NCBI RefSeq assembly: GCF_002797915.1
Contig: NZ_PGTY01000003.1
Span: 310,001-374,000, forward strand
Source: Yoonia maricola
GTDB taxonomy: Bacteria; Pseudomonadota; Alphaproteobacteria; Rhodobacterales; Rhodobacteraceae
Length of the DNA stretch: 64,000 bases
Direction of reading: 5' to 3'
The position numbers were made by a program, and so were the translations under genes. Shown here one piece after another: positions 16,691 through 24,795 of this stretch; positions within the stretch are counted from its first letter, which is position 1, and every line of letters starts with the position of its first letter. The notes beneath the pieces are model-generated. The model was given only the letters and a program-made list of their open reading frames with translations. It was not told the DNA's origin and did not search any database.

Positions 16691-17047
16691 ATCAAATCAT
16701 CGCACCTCATGACCACCCTGCGCGCAGCCCTCACACTGGCCTTTCTCTACTTTGGCCTGCGCAAGCTGGGTAGCTTCAGCACGGACGTAGCGATCTATGA
16801 CGCCATCGGCTTTGGCCAATTCCCCCGCTACATCACCGGGTCCATCGAAGTCATCGGCGCAGGCTTGCTTTGGATGCGCGGATGGGAGGGCCTTGCAGGG
16901 CTTTTGCTGCTGGGCACAATGATTGTGGGTCTGAGTGCGCTGCTCATATGGGTTGGACCACCTTATTGGCATATGCTGATGTTGATAGTCGGCACGGGCA
17001 CCGTGGCTTACGGGTATCGCGATCAGATCGTCGGGTTGATCAGCTAA
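16688..17047 (+). CDS. DoxX-like small membrane protein
   Basis: This protein of about 119 residues has four helices: LRAALTLAFLYFGLRKL, FPRYITGSIEVIGAGLLWM, LAGLLLLGTMIVGLSALLIW and MLMLIVGTGTVAYGY. That pattern, with the early FGLRKL and GxxEVxGAxLL, is DoxX-like. Family members sit in quinone- or thiol-linked redox systems, and the azoR neighbour (35 bp upstream) fits. The start is uncertain: ATGs at 16676, 16688 and 16709 are in frame; none has an ideal ribosome site. Confidence 0.75.
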   Translation: MIKSSHLMTTLRAALTLAFLYFGLRKLGSFSTDVAIYDAIGFGQFPRYITGSIEVIGAGLLWMRGWEGLAGLLLLGTMIVGLSALLIWVGPPYWHMLMLIVGTGTVAYGYRDQIVGLIS

Positions 17048-17070
17048 GGACCGGTCCCTAACGTGGTGAC

Positions 17071-17571
17071 ATGAAAATCGTCCGCAACACGCCAGAACAG
17101 TTGGTCCTCAGGTCAGTGCCCTGGATCATTGCCATCATGCTGAGTGCAATGCTGCTTGGTGTTATTGCCTTTGGATTGAATGCGCTGTTTGAAGGTGATC
17201 TTGCAGATACGTTCTGGGGCCTTTTTGCGATCCCGTTGTTCGTGTCGATCTTCCTTGTTATCTTCGTACGCCGTGACGACCTGATCCTTGACCGCAACCT
17301 CAACCTGTTGGAGCTCAGGCATTCCACCTTTCGGGGGCGGACCCGCGTGCAGCACAAGCTGGAACACCTGCACCGGGCCAAGCTGCAAAGCAGCCGCAGC
17401 AACAAAGGCAGTACGACCTATCGGATCGCACTGGTGTTGGATGGTGGGATGGATGCGGGGACGCATCCGGTGACACCTGTGTATGCAAGCGGGAACGGGG
17501 CAAAGCGGGGGGTGGAGGCAATCAATGATTGGTTGGCCCAGTATGTTGACTCACACCAGTCACAAGCGTAA
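17071..17571 (+). CDS. Two-helix membrane protein of unknown function
   Basis: This 166-residue protein has a short N-terminus and two helices (about 17-38 and 48-66, ending FLVIFVRRDD), then a cytoplasmic-looking basic domain with LILDRNLNLLELRHSTFRGRTRVQHKL, a beta-rich pattern like small PH-like membrane proteins. I do not recognise the family. It lies 23 bp after the DoxX-like gene and may be co-transcribed with it. Confidence 0.75.
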   Translation: MKIVRNTPEQLVLRSVPWIIAIMLSAMLLGVIAFGLNALFEGDLADTFWGLFAIPLFVSIFLVIFVRRDDLILDRNLNLLELRHSTFRGRTRVQHKLEHLHRAKLQSSRSNKGSTTYRIALVLDGGMDAGTHPVTPVYASGNGAKRGVEAINDWLAQYVDSHQSQA

Positions 17572-17726
17572 ACACGCCCCAACATCCGGATAGCATCAGC
17601 TTTCCGGTCCCCGATGTTAGGGGATCGCCCTCCGTCAGCGCGTCGCGCCCACGGGGGCGCTACTGCTTTATGCCTTGCGTTCCTATATACGCGTGGCAAC
17701 CGAAAAAATGACGAGGGCCTTGGCCA
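17572..17726. other. Leader region upstream of ffh
   Basis: This 155-bp gap holds two hairpins: TCCCC/GGGGA near 17620 and GCGCCC (17645-17650) with GGGCGC (17655-17660). Neither has a T-run. They may form a structured ffh leader; no convincing promoter was found by eye. Confidence 0.4.
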
Positions 17727-19232
17727 ATGTTTGAAAATCTATCCGAACGCCTATCAGGTGTCTTTGACAAGCTGACCAAGCAAGGTGCGCTGACGGATGA
17801 TGACGTCAAAACGGCGCTACGCGAAGTACGTGTGGCGCTGCTTGAGGCTGATGTCTCGCTGCCAGTTGCGCGCGATTTCATCAAGGCAGTGCAGGAGAAA
17901 GCCACCGGTCAGGCCGTGACCAAGTCGATCACACCGGGCCAGCAGGTCGTCAAAATCGTACATGACGAACTGCAACATGTACTGACGGGTGATGAAGACC
18001 CCGGTGCGCTGAAAATCGACAACCCACCCGCGCCAATCCTGATGGTTGGTTTGCAGGGTTCCGGTAAAACAACGACGACAGCGAAACTCGCAAAACGCTT
18101 GAAAGAAAAAGAGGGCAAGCGCGTCCTTATGGCGTCCCTCGACACCAACCGCCCGGCCGCGATGGAACAGCTGGCGATCTTGGGCGGGCAGATTGGCGTC
18201 GACACACTGCCCATCGTGAAGGGCGAAGACCCCGTCTCCATCGCCAAACGCGCCAAGACGCAAGCCAGCCTCGGCGGCTATGACGTCTATATGCTCGACA
18301 CCGCAGGCCGTTTGCACATCGATCAGGAACTGATTGCGCAGGCCGCCGCCGTGCGCGATGTGGCGAACCCCCGCGAAACGCTGCTGGTTGTTGATGGTCT
18401 GACCGGTCAGGACGCGGTGAACGTTGCCCAGGAATTCGACGATAAGATCGGTGTGACCGGCGTTGTCCTGACCCGGATGGACGGGGACGGGCGCGGTGGT
18501 GCAGCCCTGTCCATGCGGGCCGTCACCGGCAAGCCCATCCGTTTCGTCGGCTTGGGCGAAAAGATGGATGCGATTGAAACGTTCGAACCAGAACGCATCG
18601 CAGGCCGTATCCTCGGCATGGGTGACATTGTCGCCCTCGTCGAGAAGGCCCAGGAAACGATTGAGGCCGAACAGGCTGAGCGGATGATGAAGCGCTTCCA
18701 AAAGGGCCGCTTCAATATGAACGACCTCAAGATGCAGCTTGAGCAGATGATGAAAATGGGCGGCATGGAAGGTATGATGGGGATGATGCCCGGTGCCGCG
18801 AAGATGGGAAAACAGATGGCGGCGGCTGGGATGGATGACAGCATCCTTAAGCGGCAAATCGCTCTGATCAACTCCATGACCAAGAAAGAACGCGCCAACC
18901 CCGATCTTTTGGCCGCGTCCCGCAAAAAGCGGATCGCCAAAGGCGCCGGTCTTGAAGTGTCCGAACTCAACAAACTCGTCAAACAACACCGCCAGATGTC
19001 AGACATGATGAAGAAGATGGGCAAAGGCGGCATGCTGAAACAGGCCATGAAAGGCATGTTCGGCAAGGGTGGCGGAATGCCGGAAGGCGGCATGCCCGAT
19101 ATGAACGACCCCAAGGCGATGGCCGAAGCCGCAAAAGCGCTGCAAGGCAAAATGCCTCCCGGCGGTCTGCCCGGTCTGGGTGGTGGCATGCAACTGCCCC
19201 CCGGCCTATCCGGTTTTGGAAAGAAGAAATGA
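17727..19232 (+). CDS. ffh: Signal recognition particle protein Ffh (SRP54)
   Basis: This 501-residue GTPase binds signal peptides and 4.5S RNA and delivers nascent membrane proteins to FtsY. An N-domain bundle (1-90) precedes the G domain with GLQGSGKTTTTAKLA (108-122), DTNRPAA (139-145) and LDTAGR. From about residue 325 the M domain is extremely rich in Met, as expected for the signal-peptide groove, and ends in a Gly/Met/Pro tail. It starts a block of SRP and ribosome genes. No 4.5S RNA gene was seen nearby. Confidence 0.97.
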   Translation: MFENLSERLSGVFDKLTKQGALTDDDVKTALREVRVALLEADVSLPVARDFIKAVQEKATGQAVTKSITPGQQVVKIVHDELQHVLTGDEDPGALKIDNPPAPILMVGLQGSGKTTTTAKLAKRLKEKEGKRVLMASLDTNRPAAMEQLAILGGQIGVDTLPIVKGEDPVSIAKRAKTQASLGGYDVYMLDTAGRLHIDQELIAQAAAVRDVANPRETLLVVDGLTGQDAVNVAQEFDDKIGVTGVVLTRMDGDGRGGAALSMRAVTGKPIRFVGLGEKMDAIETFEPERIAGRILGMGDIVALVEKAQETIEAEQAERMMKRFQKGRFNMNDLKMQLEQMMKMGGMEGMMGMMPGAAKMGKQMAAAGMDDSILKRQIALINSMTKKERANPDLLAASRKKRIAKGAGLEVSELNKLVKQHRQMSDMMKKMGKGGMLKQAMKGMFGKGGGMPEGGMPDMNDPKAMAEAAKALQGKMPPGGLPGLGGGMQLPPGLSGFGKKK

Positions 19233-19247
19233 CCCAAAGCCCCATTC

Positions 19248-19281
19248 TTTCTTCGTCCAATCAAACTTCCGCCGGAGGCAT
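19248..19281 (+). repeat. Dispersed 34-bp repeat, copy B
   Basis: This copy differs from copy A (1131-1164) by one base (TCCAATC instead of TCCATTC). It lies between ffh and a GNAT gene on the same strand, 15 bp past the ffh stop. Confidence 0.7.
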
Positions 19282-19318
19282 ACTGCCCTCAGCGCCAAAC
19301 ACAATCGTCTGAGGCAAA

Positions 19319-19867
19319 ATGACCCCCGCACCCACCCTCACAACAGCACGGCTTGTTCTGCGCGGCCCGCAAAAGCGCGACCTTGCGGCGTTCACCGCCT
19401 GGGTGACGCAATCTGCACGCATGGATGCCGTGGGCGGAGCAGGGACAGAGCGCGACGCCTGGCGTGGGTTTATCGCAGGCATCGGACACTGGCAGTGGCA
19501 TGGATACGGTTTTTTCACCGTGACCGAACGCGACAGCGGGATTGCAACAGGGCGCGTCGGGATCGTCAACCACATCGAATGGCCACAGCCAGAAATGGCA
19601 TGGCACATGTTTGACGGGTTTGAAGGACGATCCTATGCGTTTGAGGCTGCCTGTGCCGTGCGTGACTGGGCCGGACGGACATTGGGGCTAGAGCCGCTGA
19701 TATCGTTGATTGCGCCTGAAAATACACGTTCAATCGCGCTGGCAACACGGCTTGGCGCGACAGAGGAACGGCGCGATGTGGTGGATGGCGAGAAATGCAT
19801 CGTCTTTCGTCACCTCAGCTATAACGACAGCCGCGCCGTCACCCAAGCCGCAGGAGCCATCGCATGA
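19319..19867 (+). CDS. GNAT N-acetyltransferase (RimJ/RimL-like)
   Basis: This 182-residue acetyltransferase has the pattern LTTARLVLRGPQKRDL at the N-terminus, a GRVGIVNH strand, EMAWHMFDGFEGRSYAFEAA (acetyl-CoA region) and SLIAPENTRSIALATRLGA as the last motif. This is the Acetyltransf_3 branch, whose members modify protein N-termini or small amines. It lies between ffh and a chorismate mutase gene, an order I recall in Rhodobacterales. GAGG precedes the ATG. Confidence 0.88.
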   Translation: MTPAPTLTTARLVLRGPQKRDLAAFTAWVTQSARMDAVGGAGTERDAWRGFIAGIGHWQWHGYGFFTVTERDSGIATGRVGIVNHIEWPQPEMAWHMFDGFEGRSYAFEAACAVRDWAGRTLGLEPLISLIAPENTRSIALATRLGATEERRDVVDGEKCIVFRHLSYNDSRAVTQAAGAIA

Positions 19868-19898
19868 CGACCCCAAATTTCGCACAAGGACCTGTCCA

Positions 19899-20195
19899 AT
19901 GACCGACACCGCAACCCGTGCCGCTGAGATCCTCAAAGGACATCGCGAAAGTATCGACCGGCTTGATGCCATCCTCGTCTACACATTGGGCGAGCGGTTC
20001 AAGCACACACAGGCCGTGGGTCAGCTGAAAGCTGAACACGACCTACCCCCATCCGATCCCGCGCGTGAAGAAACACAAATCGCGCGGCTCACCGACCTTG
20101 CAAACCGGGCCGATCTGGACCCGGAATTTGCCAAGAAATTCCTCAACTTCATTATTGAGGAAGTCATCCAACACCACAAACAACACCAATCGTAA
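19899..20195 (+). CDS. Chorismate mutase, AroQ type
   Basis: This 98-residue all-helical enzyme converts chorismate to prephenate for Phe and Tyr synthesis. The first helix holds HRESIDRLDAILVYTLGERF with the active-site Arg, then QAVGQLKAEHDLPPSDPAREETQ, and the last helix IIEEVIQHH. Length fits a free-standing AroQ mutase. AAGGA eight bases upstream supports the ATG at 19899. Its TAA lies inside palindrome copy 2. Confidence 0.9.
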   Translation: MTDTATRAAEILKGHRESIDRLDAILVYTLGERFKHTQAVGQLKAEHDLPPSDPAREETQIARLTDLANRADLDPEFAKKFLNFIIEEVIQHHKQHQS

Positions 20196-20217
20196 GGTGG
20201 ATCATGATCCACCTTAC
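20192..20217. repeat. 26-bp palindromic repeat, copy 2
   Basis: The 13-base halves GTAAGGTGGATCA and TGATCCACCTTAC are a perfect palindrome. The chorismate mutase TAA occupies the left end. It lies 27 bp before rpsP, between genes on the same strand. Confidence 0.9.
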
Positions 20218-20244
20218 AAGCATCATCTTTAAGGAGACTATCTG

Positions 20245-20664
20245 ATGGCTATGAAAATCCGTTTGGCCCGTGGCGGCTCAAAGAAACGTCCATTTTACGC
20301 AATTGTGGCTGCTGACAGCCGCATGCCGCGCGATGGCCGCTTCATCGAAAAGCTGGGCACATATAACCCCATGCTGCCCAAAGACAGCGAAGAGCGCGTG
20401 AAAATGAACATGGAGCGCGTGAAATACTGGTTGGGCGAAGGCGCACAGCCAACGGACCGCATCTCCCGTATGCTGGAAGCCGCTGGCGAGCTGCCCAAGA
20501 AAGACCGCAGCAACCCCAAGAAGGGTACACCTGGCAAAGCCGCTCAGGCGCGCGCTGAAGAAAAGGCGGCCAAGGTTGCGGCTGCTGAAGAGGCTGCAAA
20601 CGCCCCTGCGGAAGAAGCACCCGCAGAGGAAGCGCCAGCCGAAGAAGCTGCTGCAGAAGAGTAA
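20245..20664 (+). CDS. rpsP: 30S ribosomal protein S16 with acidic tail
   Basis: This 139-residue protein contains the normal S16 core in residues 1-80 ([44 protein letters not shown]). A tail of about 55 residues, rich in Ala, Glu and Lys and ending in repeated APAEE units, extends beyond the usual length. AAGGAG precedes the ATG. The tail is common in alphaproteobacteria but its job is unclear. The rimM-trmD genes follow. Confidence 0.97.
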   Translation: MAMKIRLARGGSKKRPFYAIVAADSRMPRDGRFIEKLGTYNPMLPKDSEERVKMNMERVKYWLGEGAQPTDRISRMLEAAGELPKKDRSNPKKGTPGKAAQARAEEKAAKVAAAEEAANAPAEEAPAEEAPAEEAAAEE

Positions 20665-20675
20665 AACTCTGGCTT

Positions 20676-20699
20676 TTGCCCCGGCACCCGCCGGGGCAA
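20676..20699. other. Strong hairpin between rpsP and the small membrane gene
   Basis: TTGCCCCGGC (20676-20685), loop ACCC, GCCGGGGCAA (20690-20699) form a perfect 10-bp stem 11 bp past the rpsP stop. No T-run follows on the plus strand, so it may be an attenuator or RNA-processing site rather than a full terminator. Confidence 0.6.
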
Positions 20700-20727
20700 C
20701 CCCCTTCCCCTTTTGAGATCACGAGAC

Positions 20728-20874
20728 ATGTTCCGCTTGTTGCGCACGATCATATTGGTGATGTTTGCTTTCGTTGCAGGCATGCTGTTTGAACGTCAGG
20801 GCAGCCAAGATATCTGCGAAGACGGCGGTGGATTATGGATCGAAAATATCTGCGTCGGATCGGAGTTGAATTGA
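20728..20874 (+). CDS. 48-residue membrane microprotein between rpsP and rimM
   Basis: The reading frame starts MFRLLRTIILVMFAF, has one hydrophobic helix (5-21), then FERQGSQDICEDGGG and a second Cys after WIENI. Its TGA overlaps the rimM ATG as TGATG, so translation is coupled. The two Cys spaced by 11 residues with a GG-W between look conserved in similar short proteins I recall from Rhodobacterales. Function unknown; a small exported or membrane-facing peptide with a disulfide is plausible. Confidence 0.7.
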   Translation: MFRLLRTIILVMFAFVAGMLFERQGSQDICEDGGGLWIENICVGSELN

Positions 20875-21389
20875 TGAGCGATCGTGTCATCGTTGGTGCT
20901 ATTGGTGGCGCATTTGGTGTTCAGGGCGAAGTGCGCCTGAAGTCCTATTGCGCTGATCCGCAGGCGATTGCGGATTATACACCGCTTCATACAGAAGACG
21001 GACGCAGTTTTGCGCAGGTCGTGCTGACGGGCCAGCTCAAGAACGGTTTTACCGCGCGAATGGATGGCGTCGTCACCAAGGAAGACGCCGATGCGCTACG
21101 CAATGTGAACCTTTATGCGGAACGGACGGTGATGCCGTCCTTGCCCGATGATGAATATTACTATGCTGATCTGATTGGCCTGACTGTCGTCGATACCGGC
21201 GGCGTGACTTTGGGCACGGTCAAGAATGTCATGGACCATGGCGCAGGCGATCTGCTGGAAGTGATCGTGCCGGGCGCCAGCGATACTATCCTGCTGCCGT
21301 TCACCCAAGCCGCCGTTCCAACCGTCGATCTGACAGCGAAACGCATCGTGGCTGACCCGCCTGACGGGTTGTTTCCCTCCGATGACTAA
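20874..21389 (+). CDS. rimM: Ribosome maturation factor RimM
   Basis: This 171-residue protein binds S19 and helps process the 30S head. The N-terminal RimM domain has VIVGAIGGAFGVQGEVRLKS, and the PRC-barrel part begins at YYYADLIGLTVVD and includes GAGDLLEV and LLPFTQAAVPTVDL. The ATG at 20874 is chosen for its overlap with the preceding stop. Its own end overlaps trmD by 8 bp. Confidence 0.96.
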   Translation: MSDRVIVGAIGGAFGVQGEVRLKSYCADPQAIADYTPLHTEDGRSFAQVVLTGQLKNGFTARMDGVVTKEDADALRNVNLYAERTVMPSLPDDEYYYADLIGLTVVDTGGVTLGTVKNVMDHGAGDLLEVIVPGASDTILLPFTQAAVPTVDLTAKRIVADPPDGLFPSDD

Positions 21390-22173
21390 GAAAACACCAA
21401 AATCCGCAGGCCGCATTGCCGTGCGCCCGACGTTGAAACCGCGCGAATTGATGACCGACAGCCCCGATATCGCCGGGTCTTGGACCGCCCAGATCATTAC
21501 ACTCTTTCCGCGGGCCTTTCCTGGGGTTCTAGGAGAGAGCCTGACAGGCAAGGCCCTACAAGACGGCCTTTGGCAACTACAGACCTATGATCTGCGTGAC
21601 TATGGCATCGGCAAGCATCGCAACGTCGATGACACACCTGCCGGTGGTGGCGCGGGTATGGTGTTGCGCGCAGATGTACTGGAGAAAGCCATTATGGATG
21701 CGCGGCGCGGCGCCAAAGGGACGGCGCCACTGATCTATCTTTCCCCGCGCGGACGCCCGTTTGATCAGGCCATGGCCCGCGATTGGGCGCGTATGGATGG
21801 CGTCACAATGCTCTGCGGTCGTTTTGAAGGCGTGGATGAGCGTGTGTTGCACCACTTTGGCATTCAGGAAGTCAGCCTTGGTGATTTTGTCATGACCGGA
21901 GGCGAGATTGCAACGCAGGCGATGATTGATGCAACTGTGCGTTTGCTACCCGGCGTTCTGGGGAACGCCGAAAGCGCGGTGGAAGAAAGTTTCTCTTCTG
22001 GGTTATTGGAACATCCGCAGTTCACCAAGCCAGCCAAATGGCAGGGGCTGCCGATTCCTGAGGTGCTTTTGTCGGGCAATCATGCGAAGATTGCAGAATG
22101 GCGCCGCAAGATGGCAGAGAAGATCACGCGGGACCGCAGGCCTGATTTGTGGGACAGGCACCAGAAGAAATAG
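21382..22173 (+). CDS. trmD: tRNA (guanine37-N1)-methyltransferase
   Basis: This 263-residue SPOUT enzyme methylates G37 of tRNAs to prevent frameshifts. Knot motifs are YLSPRGRPFDQ, LCGRFEGVDER and EVSLGDFVMTGGE, and the C-terminal domain has SFSSGLLEHPQFTKP. About 30 extra residues (KKTPKSAGRIAVRP) precede the usual start; a later start near MTDSPDIAGSW is possible, but the ATG at 21382 fits coupling to rimM. Confidence 0.96.
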   Translation: MTKKTPKSAGRIAVRPTLKPRELMTDSPDIAGSWTAQIITLFPRAFPGVLGESLTGKALQDGLWQLQTYDLRDYGIGKHRNVDDTPAGGGAGMVLRADVLEKAIMDARRGAKGTAPLIYLSPRGRPFDQAMARDWARMDGVTMLCGRFEGVDERVLHHFGIQEVSLGDFVMTGGEIATQAMIDATVRLLPGVLGNAESAVEESFSSGLLEHPQFTKPAKWQGLPIPEVLLSGNHAKIAEWRRKMAEKITRDRRPDLWDRHQKK

Positions 22174-22227
22174 GGGCGCTGCCCCTCGGCTTCGCCTCAC
22201 CCCGAAGTTTGATTGGACATAGAAAGA
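22172..22227. repeat. Hairpin plus inverted partial copy of the dispersed repeat
   Basis: AGGGGC (22172-22177) and GCCCCT (22181-22186) form a small hairpin at the trmD stop. At 22204-22227 the minus strand matches copies A and B (TCTTTCT..GTCCAATCAAACTTC, two mismatches over 24 bases to copy B). The CCGCCGGAGGC part is missing. Confidence 0.6.
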
Positions 22228-22243
22228 CGATTGAGGTGTCGTG

Positions 22244-22591
22244 ATGCTGAGTGCCAGTTTCATATTTACGGAAACCGATTTGGATGAGGAGTTCTTTCGT
22301 CTGGATGGGTTGATCGCTGAAGCCGCGGAAGCGACGCCAGGGTTTTTAGGCAAGGAGAATTGGGTAACGCCTGATGGGGCAAAGAAGAACTCGATCTACT
22401 ATTGGCAGGATCAGGCGGCGTTGCGGGCGTTTTCGACCCATCCGCTGCACCTTCAGGCCAAGAAGCAGTATCAGAAATGGTATGGCGGGTTTCACGTCGT
22501 GATCTCGGAAGTTGTGAAGTCTTATGGCGATGGCGTGCTTTCTCAGGTCACCCCCAACAATCGCCCTGTGAAGCGCCCCAAAACCCCTTGA
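22244..22591 (+). CDS. Antibiotic biosynthesis monooxygenase (ABM)-like protein
   Basis: This 115-residue protein has the dimeric alpha-beta barrel pattern of ABM proteins: an opening strand SASFIFTETD, a helix around DGLIAEAAEATPGFLGKENW, then YYWQDQAALRAFSTHPLHLQAKKQY with the usual His pair, and a last strand YGGFHVVISEVV. Relatives degrade haem or oxidise quinone-like compounds, but many have no known substrate. It separates trmD from rplS, which are often adjacent. A GTG one codon earlier is an alternative start. Confidence 0.8.
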   Translation: MLSASFIFTETDLDEEFFRLDGLIAEAAEATPGFLGKENWVTPDGAKKNSIYYWQDQAALRAFSTHPLHLQAKKQYQKWYGGFHVVISEVVKSYGDGVLSQVTPNNRPVKRPKTP

Positions 22592-22847
22592 TCCGCGGGG
22601 TCTACCCGCCTATACGACGGCATTCCCGGTCGGCTATGCTGATTCCGGGTGTTGGTCTATGGAACCATCTGGATCATGAGAGCACCTTCGTTGGTGCAGT
22701 ACTCACCAGACAGGCCGGACAACCACAACAAAGAAATGATGACGCATCTCTGGCGGGCAGGTGACTGGACCCGATAACGACACAGAGCTCTGGGCCACGC
22801 GAACAAACATTGCGGATAACCGCAAGCATTTTAAAGGAGCGTTTCAG
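22592..22847. other. 256-bp leader region upstream of rplS
   Basis: No gene is visible. Two small hairpins occur: GCACC/GGTGC around 22682-22698 and TGCGG-ATAA-CCGCA at about 22811-22824, shortly before the rplS ribosome site. The second could belong to an L19 leader; a promoter is likely in this gap because the gene before is not a ribosomal gene. Confidence 0.4.
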
Positions 22848-23231
22848 ATGGACCTGATCGCAGAACTCGAAGCGGAACAAGTCGCAGCCCTTGGCGCGAA
22901 TATTCCTGACTTCAAAGCGGGTGACACCATCCGCGTCGGTTACAAAGTGACCGAAGGCACACGCAGCCGTGTGCAGAACTATGAAGGCGTGTGCATCGCC
23001 CGCAAGAACGGCAAAGGCATTGCCGGGTCTTTCACAGTGCGCAAGATTTCTTTTGGCGAAGGTGTGGAGCGTGTTTTCCCGCTGCATTCCACCAACATCG
23101 ACAGCATCACCGTGGTTCGCCGTGGTCGCGTGCGTCGCGCCAAGCTGTACTATCTGCGTTCGCGTCGCGGTAAGTCCGCACGTATTGCAGAGGTCACCAA
23201 CTACAAAGCGCCCAAGGGCGCAGAAGCATAA
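22848..23231 (+). CDS. rplS: 50S ribosomal protein L19
   Basis: This 127-residue protein sits at the 30S-50S interface. Conserved segments are [50 protein letters not shown] and [14 protein letters not shown]. The ATG at 22848 has AAAGGAG upstream; the reading frame is open earlier but lacks L19 sequence. It is followed by rpmE after 11 bp. Confidence 0.97.
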   Translation: MDLIAELEAEQVAALGANIPDFKAGDTIRVGYKVTEGTRSRVQNYEGVCIARKNGKGIAGSFTVRKISFGEGVERVFPLHSTNIDSITVVRRGRVRRAKLYYLRSRRGKSARIAEVTNYKAPKGAEA

Positions 23232-23242
23232 GGATTGCCATC

Positions 23243-23464
23243 ATGAAAAAAGATACGCATCCCGACTACCACATCATCGACGTCAAAATGACCGATGGCA
23301 CCGTGGTGCAGATGAAATCCACATGGGGCAAGGAAGGCGACACAATGGCGCTGGATATTGACCCATCCGTGCACCCTGCATGGAACGGTGGCTCCACCCG
23401 TCTGATGGACGCTGGTGGCCGTGTGTCCAAGTTTAAGAACAAATACGCTGGTCTTGGTTTCTAA
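23243..23464 (+). CDS. rpmE: 50S ribosomal protein L31
   Basis: This 73-residue L31 starts [20 protein letters not shown] and contains [13 protein letters not shown] and [12 protein letters not shown]. The zinc-binding Cys residues of C+ type L31 are absent, so it is a zinc-free form, as usual in this group. It is the last gene of the ribosomal block and is followed by a strong terminator. Confidence 0.95.
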   Translation: MKKDTHPDYHIIDVKMTDGTVVQMKSTWGKEGDTMALDIDPSVHPAWNGGSTRLMDAGGRVSKFKNKYAGLGF

Positions 23465-23501
23465 GACCGCTGTTTGGTTTTGCAGACCTGATGCAATATA
23501 G

Positions 23502-23531
23502 ACGCCGCTCCAGTTTGGTGCGGCGTTTTTC
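23502..23531 (+). terminator. Terminator after rpmE
   Basis: ACGCCGC (23502-23508) and GCGGCGT (23520-23526) form a GC-rich stem with a CCA/TGG extension in the loop, followed by five T. It ends the rplS-rpmE transcript. Confidence 0.9.
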
Positions 23532-23617
23532 GTTGTTTTGATTGACAGCTGTGCGGACTTTGCCGCCATTCATATTCTTGGTTATCATCAAGACTCACCT
23601 AATGAAAACTGAGTATC

Positions 23618-24022
23618 ATGATCGAATATCAAAGTGGCGTCGTCCCAGAACGGTCTCAGGTAATTTCTCTCTATGCGGTAAATAGATGGAGTTCCGCAAA
23701 CGAACCAGACCGCTTAATGGCTGCCCTCGCTGGCTCAGACCACATCGAATGCGCCTTTCATGGAGAGAACTTGGTTGGCCTCGCAAATGCAATTTCCGAC
23801 GGAAATTTAGTGGTCTACTATCCGCATTTACTAATCCACCCTGATCAGCAAGGAACCGGCATCGGCAGAAAGTTGATGTCTCGTATGTTTAAAAAGTATG
23901 GCGATTTTCACCAACAAACACTTCTGGCTGTGTCTGGCGCGGCCGGTTTCTATGAACGCGTCGGTTTCAAGAAAACCGATGCCGTGGTGTCGATGTGGAT
24001 CTATGATGGTCGAGATCATTAG
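23618..24022 (+). CDS. GNAT N-acetyltransferase, small
   Basis: This 134-residue acetyltransferase contains the acetyl-CoA loop HPDQQGTGIGRKLMSRM and the late motif VSGAAGFYERVGFKKTD. Length fits a single GNAT domain; the substrate is unknown. Codon use appears less GC-rich than the neighbours, and together with the next HAD gene it forms an insert between two terminators. ATG at 23618. Confidence 0.85.
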   Translation: MIEYQSGVVPERSQVISLYAVNRWSSANEPDRLMAALAGSDHIECAFHGENLVGLANAISDGNLVVYYPHLLIHPDQQGTGIGRKLMSRMFKKYGDFHQQTLLAVSGAAGFYERVGFKKTDAVVSMWIYDGRDH

Positions 24023-24093
24023 GTTTTTTTGTCTCCCTGCAATATCGGTCTGCAGCCCCAAGGTGCTGCCGGAGATGTTAGAGAGCCAGAGCA

Positions 24094-24705
24094 ATGACGG
24101 CTAAATGCCTGATGCTTGATGTCGATGGTGTGTTGGTCTTTGGACGTCCACGCGACGGTCAACACTGGATGGTCGGGCTGGAAGATGACTTGGGAGTACC
24201 TCCCCGTGAACTCGCCAATCGTTTCTTCAGGGCTGAATGGAACGATGTCGTCGTGGGAAGAGCCGAACTCTTGCCGGCGCTACAACGTGCTTTGGATGAA
24301 ATCGCCCCATCTGTATTTGCTGAAAATCTTATCGCCTATTGGTTTGAAATGAGTTCTCGCATCGTTCAGCCTGTTCTTTCAGACCTGCGCAAGGCACGAC
24401 AAAAGGGAACCCCTGTGTACCTGGCAACAAATCAAGATCACACCAGAGCAGACTATTTGATGAACAACTTAGGGCTGCGACATGAAGTTGATGGGATAGT
24501 CTATTCGGCGAGAGCTGGGTACAAGAAACCAGATGCCGAGTTTTATTCATTTGCGGAAAAGATGACCGGTTATCGGCCAAGCGAACTCATCATGGTTGAC
24601 GACACTTTGCCAAACGTGGAAGCCGCAACGGCAATGGGTTGGTTGGCCGTTCATTGGACGTGCAGTGAAAGCCTATCAGCAATTTTGCAACGCAGCATTG
24701 GGTAG
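24094..24705 (+). CDS. HAD-family hydrolase
   Basis: This 203-residue phosphatase-like protein has the HAD motif I LDVDGVLVF with nucleophile Asp9 and Asp11, motif II at YLATNQ, the Lys in KKPDAEFY and motif IV at LIMVDDTLPNVEAA. It resembles small YihX/epoxide-hydrolase-N-like HADs of subfamily IA. It follows the GNAT gene by 71 bp on the same strand, with similarly AT-richer codon use. Substrate unknown. Confidence 0.88.
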   Translation: MTAKCLMLDVDGVLVFGRPRDGQHWMVGLEDDLGVPPRELANRFFRAEWNDVVVGRAELLPALQRALDEIAPSVFAENLIAYWFEMSSRIVQPVLSDLRKARQKGTPVYLATNQDHTRADYLMNNLGLRHEVDGIVYSARAGYKKPDAEFYSFAEKMTGYRPSELIMVDDTLPNVEAATAMGWLAVHWTCSESLSAILQRSIG

Positions 24706-24731
24706 TTTTGGGCTCGAGGCAGACATCCACC

Positions 24732-24769
24732 AAAAACGAAATGCCACCGAAAAAGTCAGGTGGCATTTC
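24732..24769 (-). terminator. Terminator of the DEAD-box helicase gene
   Basis: GAAATGCCACC (24738-24748) pairs perfectly with GGTGGCATTTC (24759-24769). On the minus strand five T follow the stem. It also lies between convergent genes and could stop the HAD transcript. Confidence 0.88.
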
Positions 24770-24795
24770 GCAGTACTCTTAGTTTCGAGCGCGGT

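Noticed and set aside
17817-18989. 390-codon frame opposite ffh
   Set aside because: Antisense to a fully recognisable ffh; His-rich sequence comes from the Met-rich M domain.
18700-19232. Repetitive Met/Gly-rich end of ffh as a possible repeat element
   Set aside because: This is the normal low-complexity M domain and tail of SRP54.
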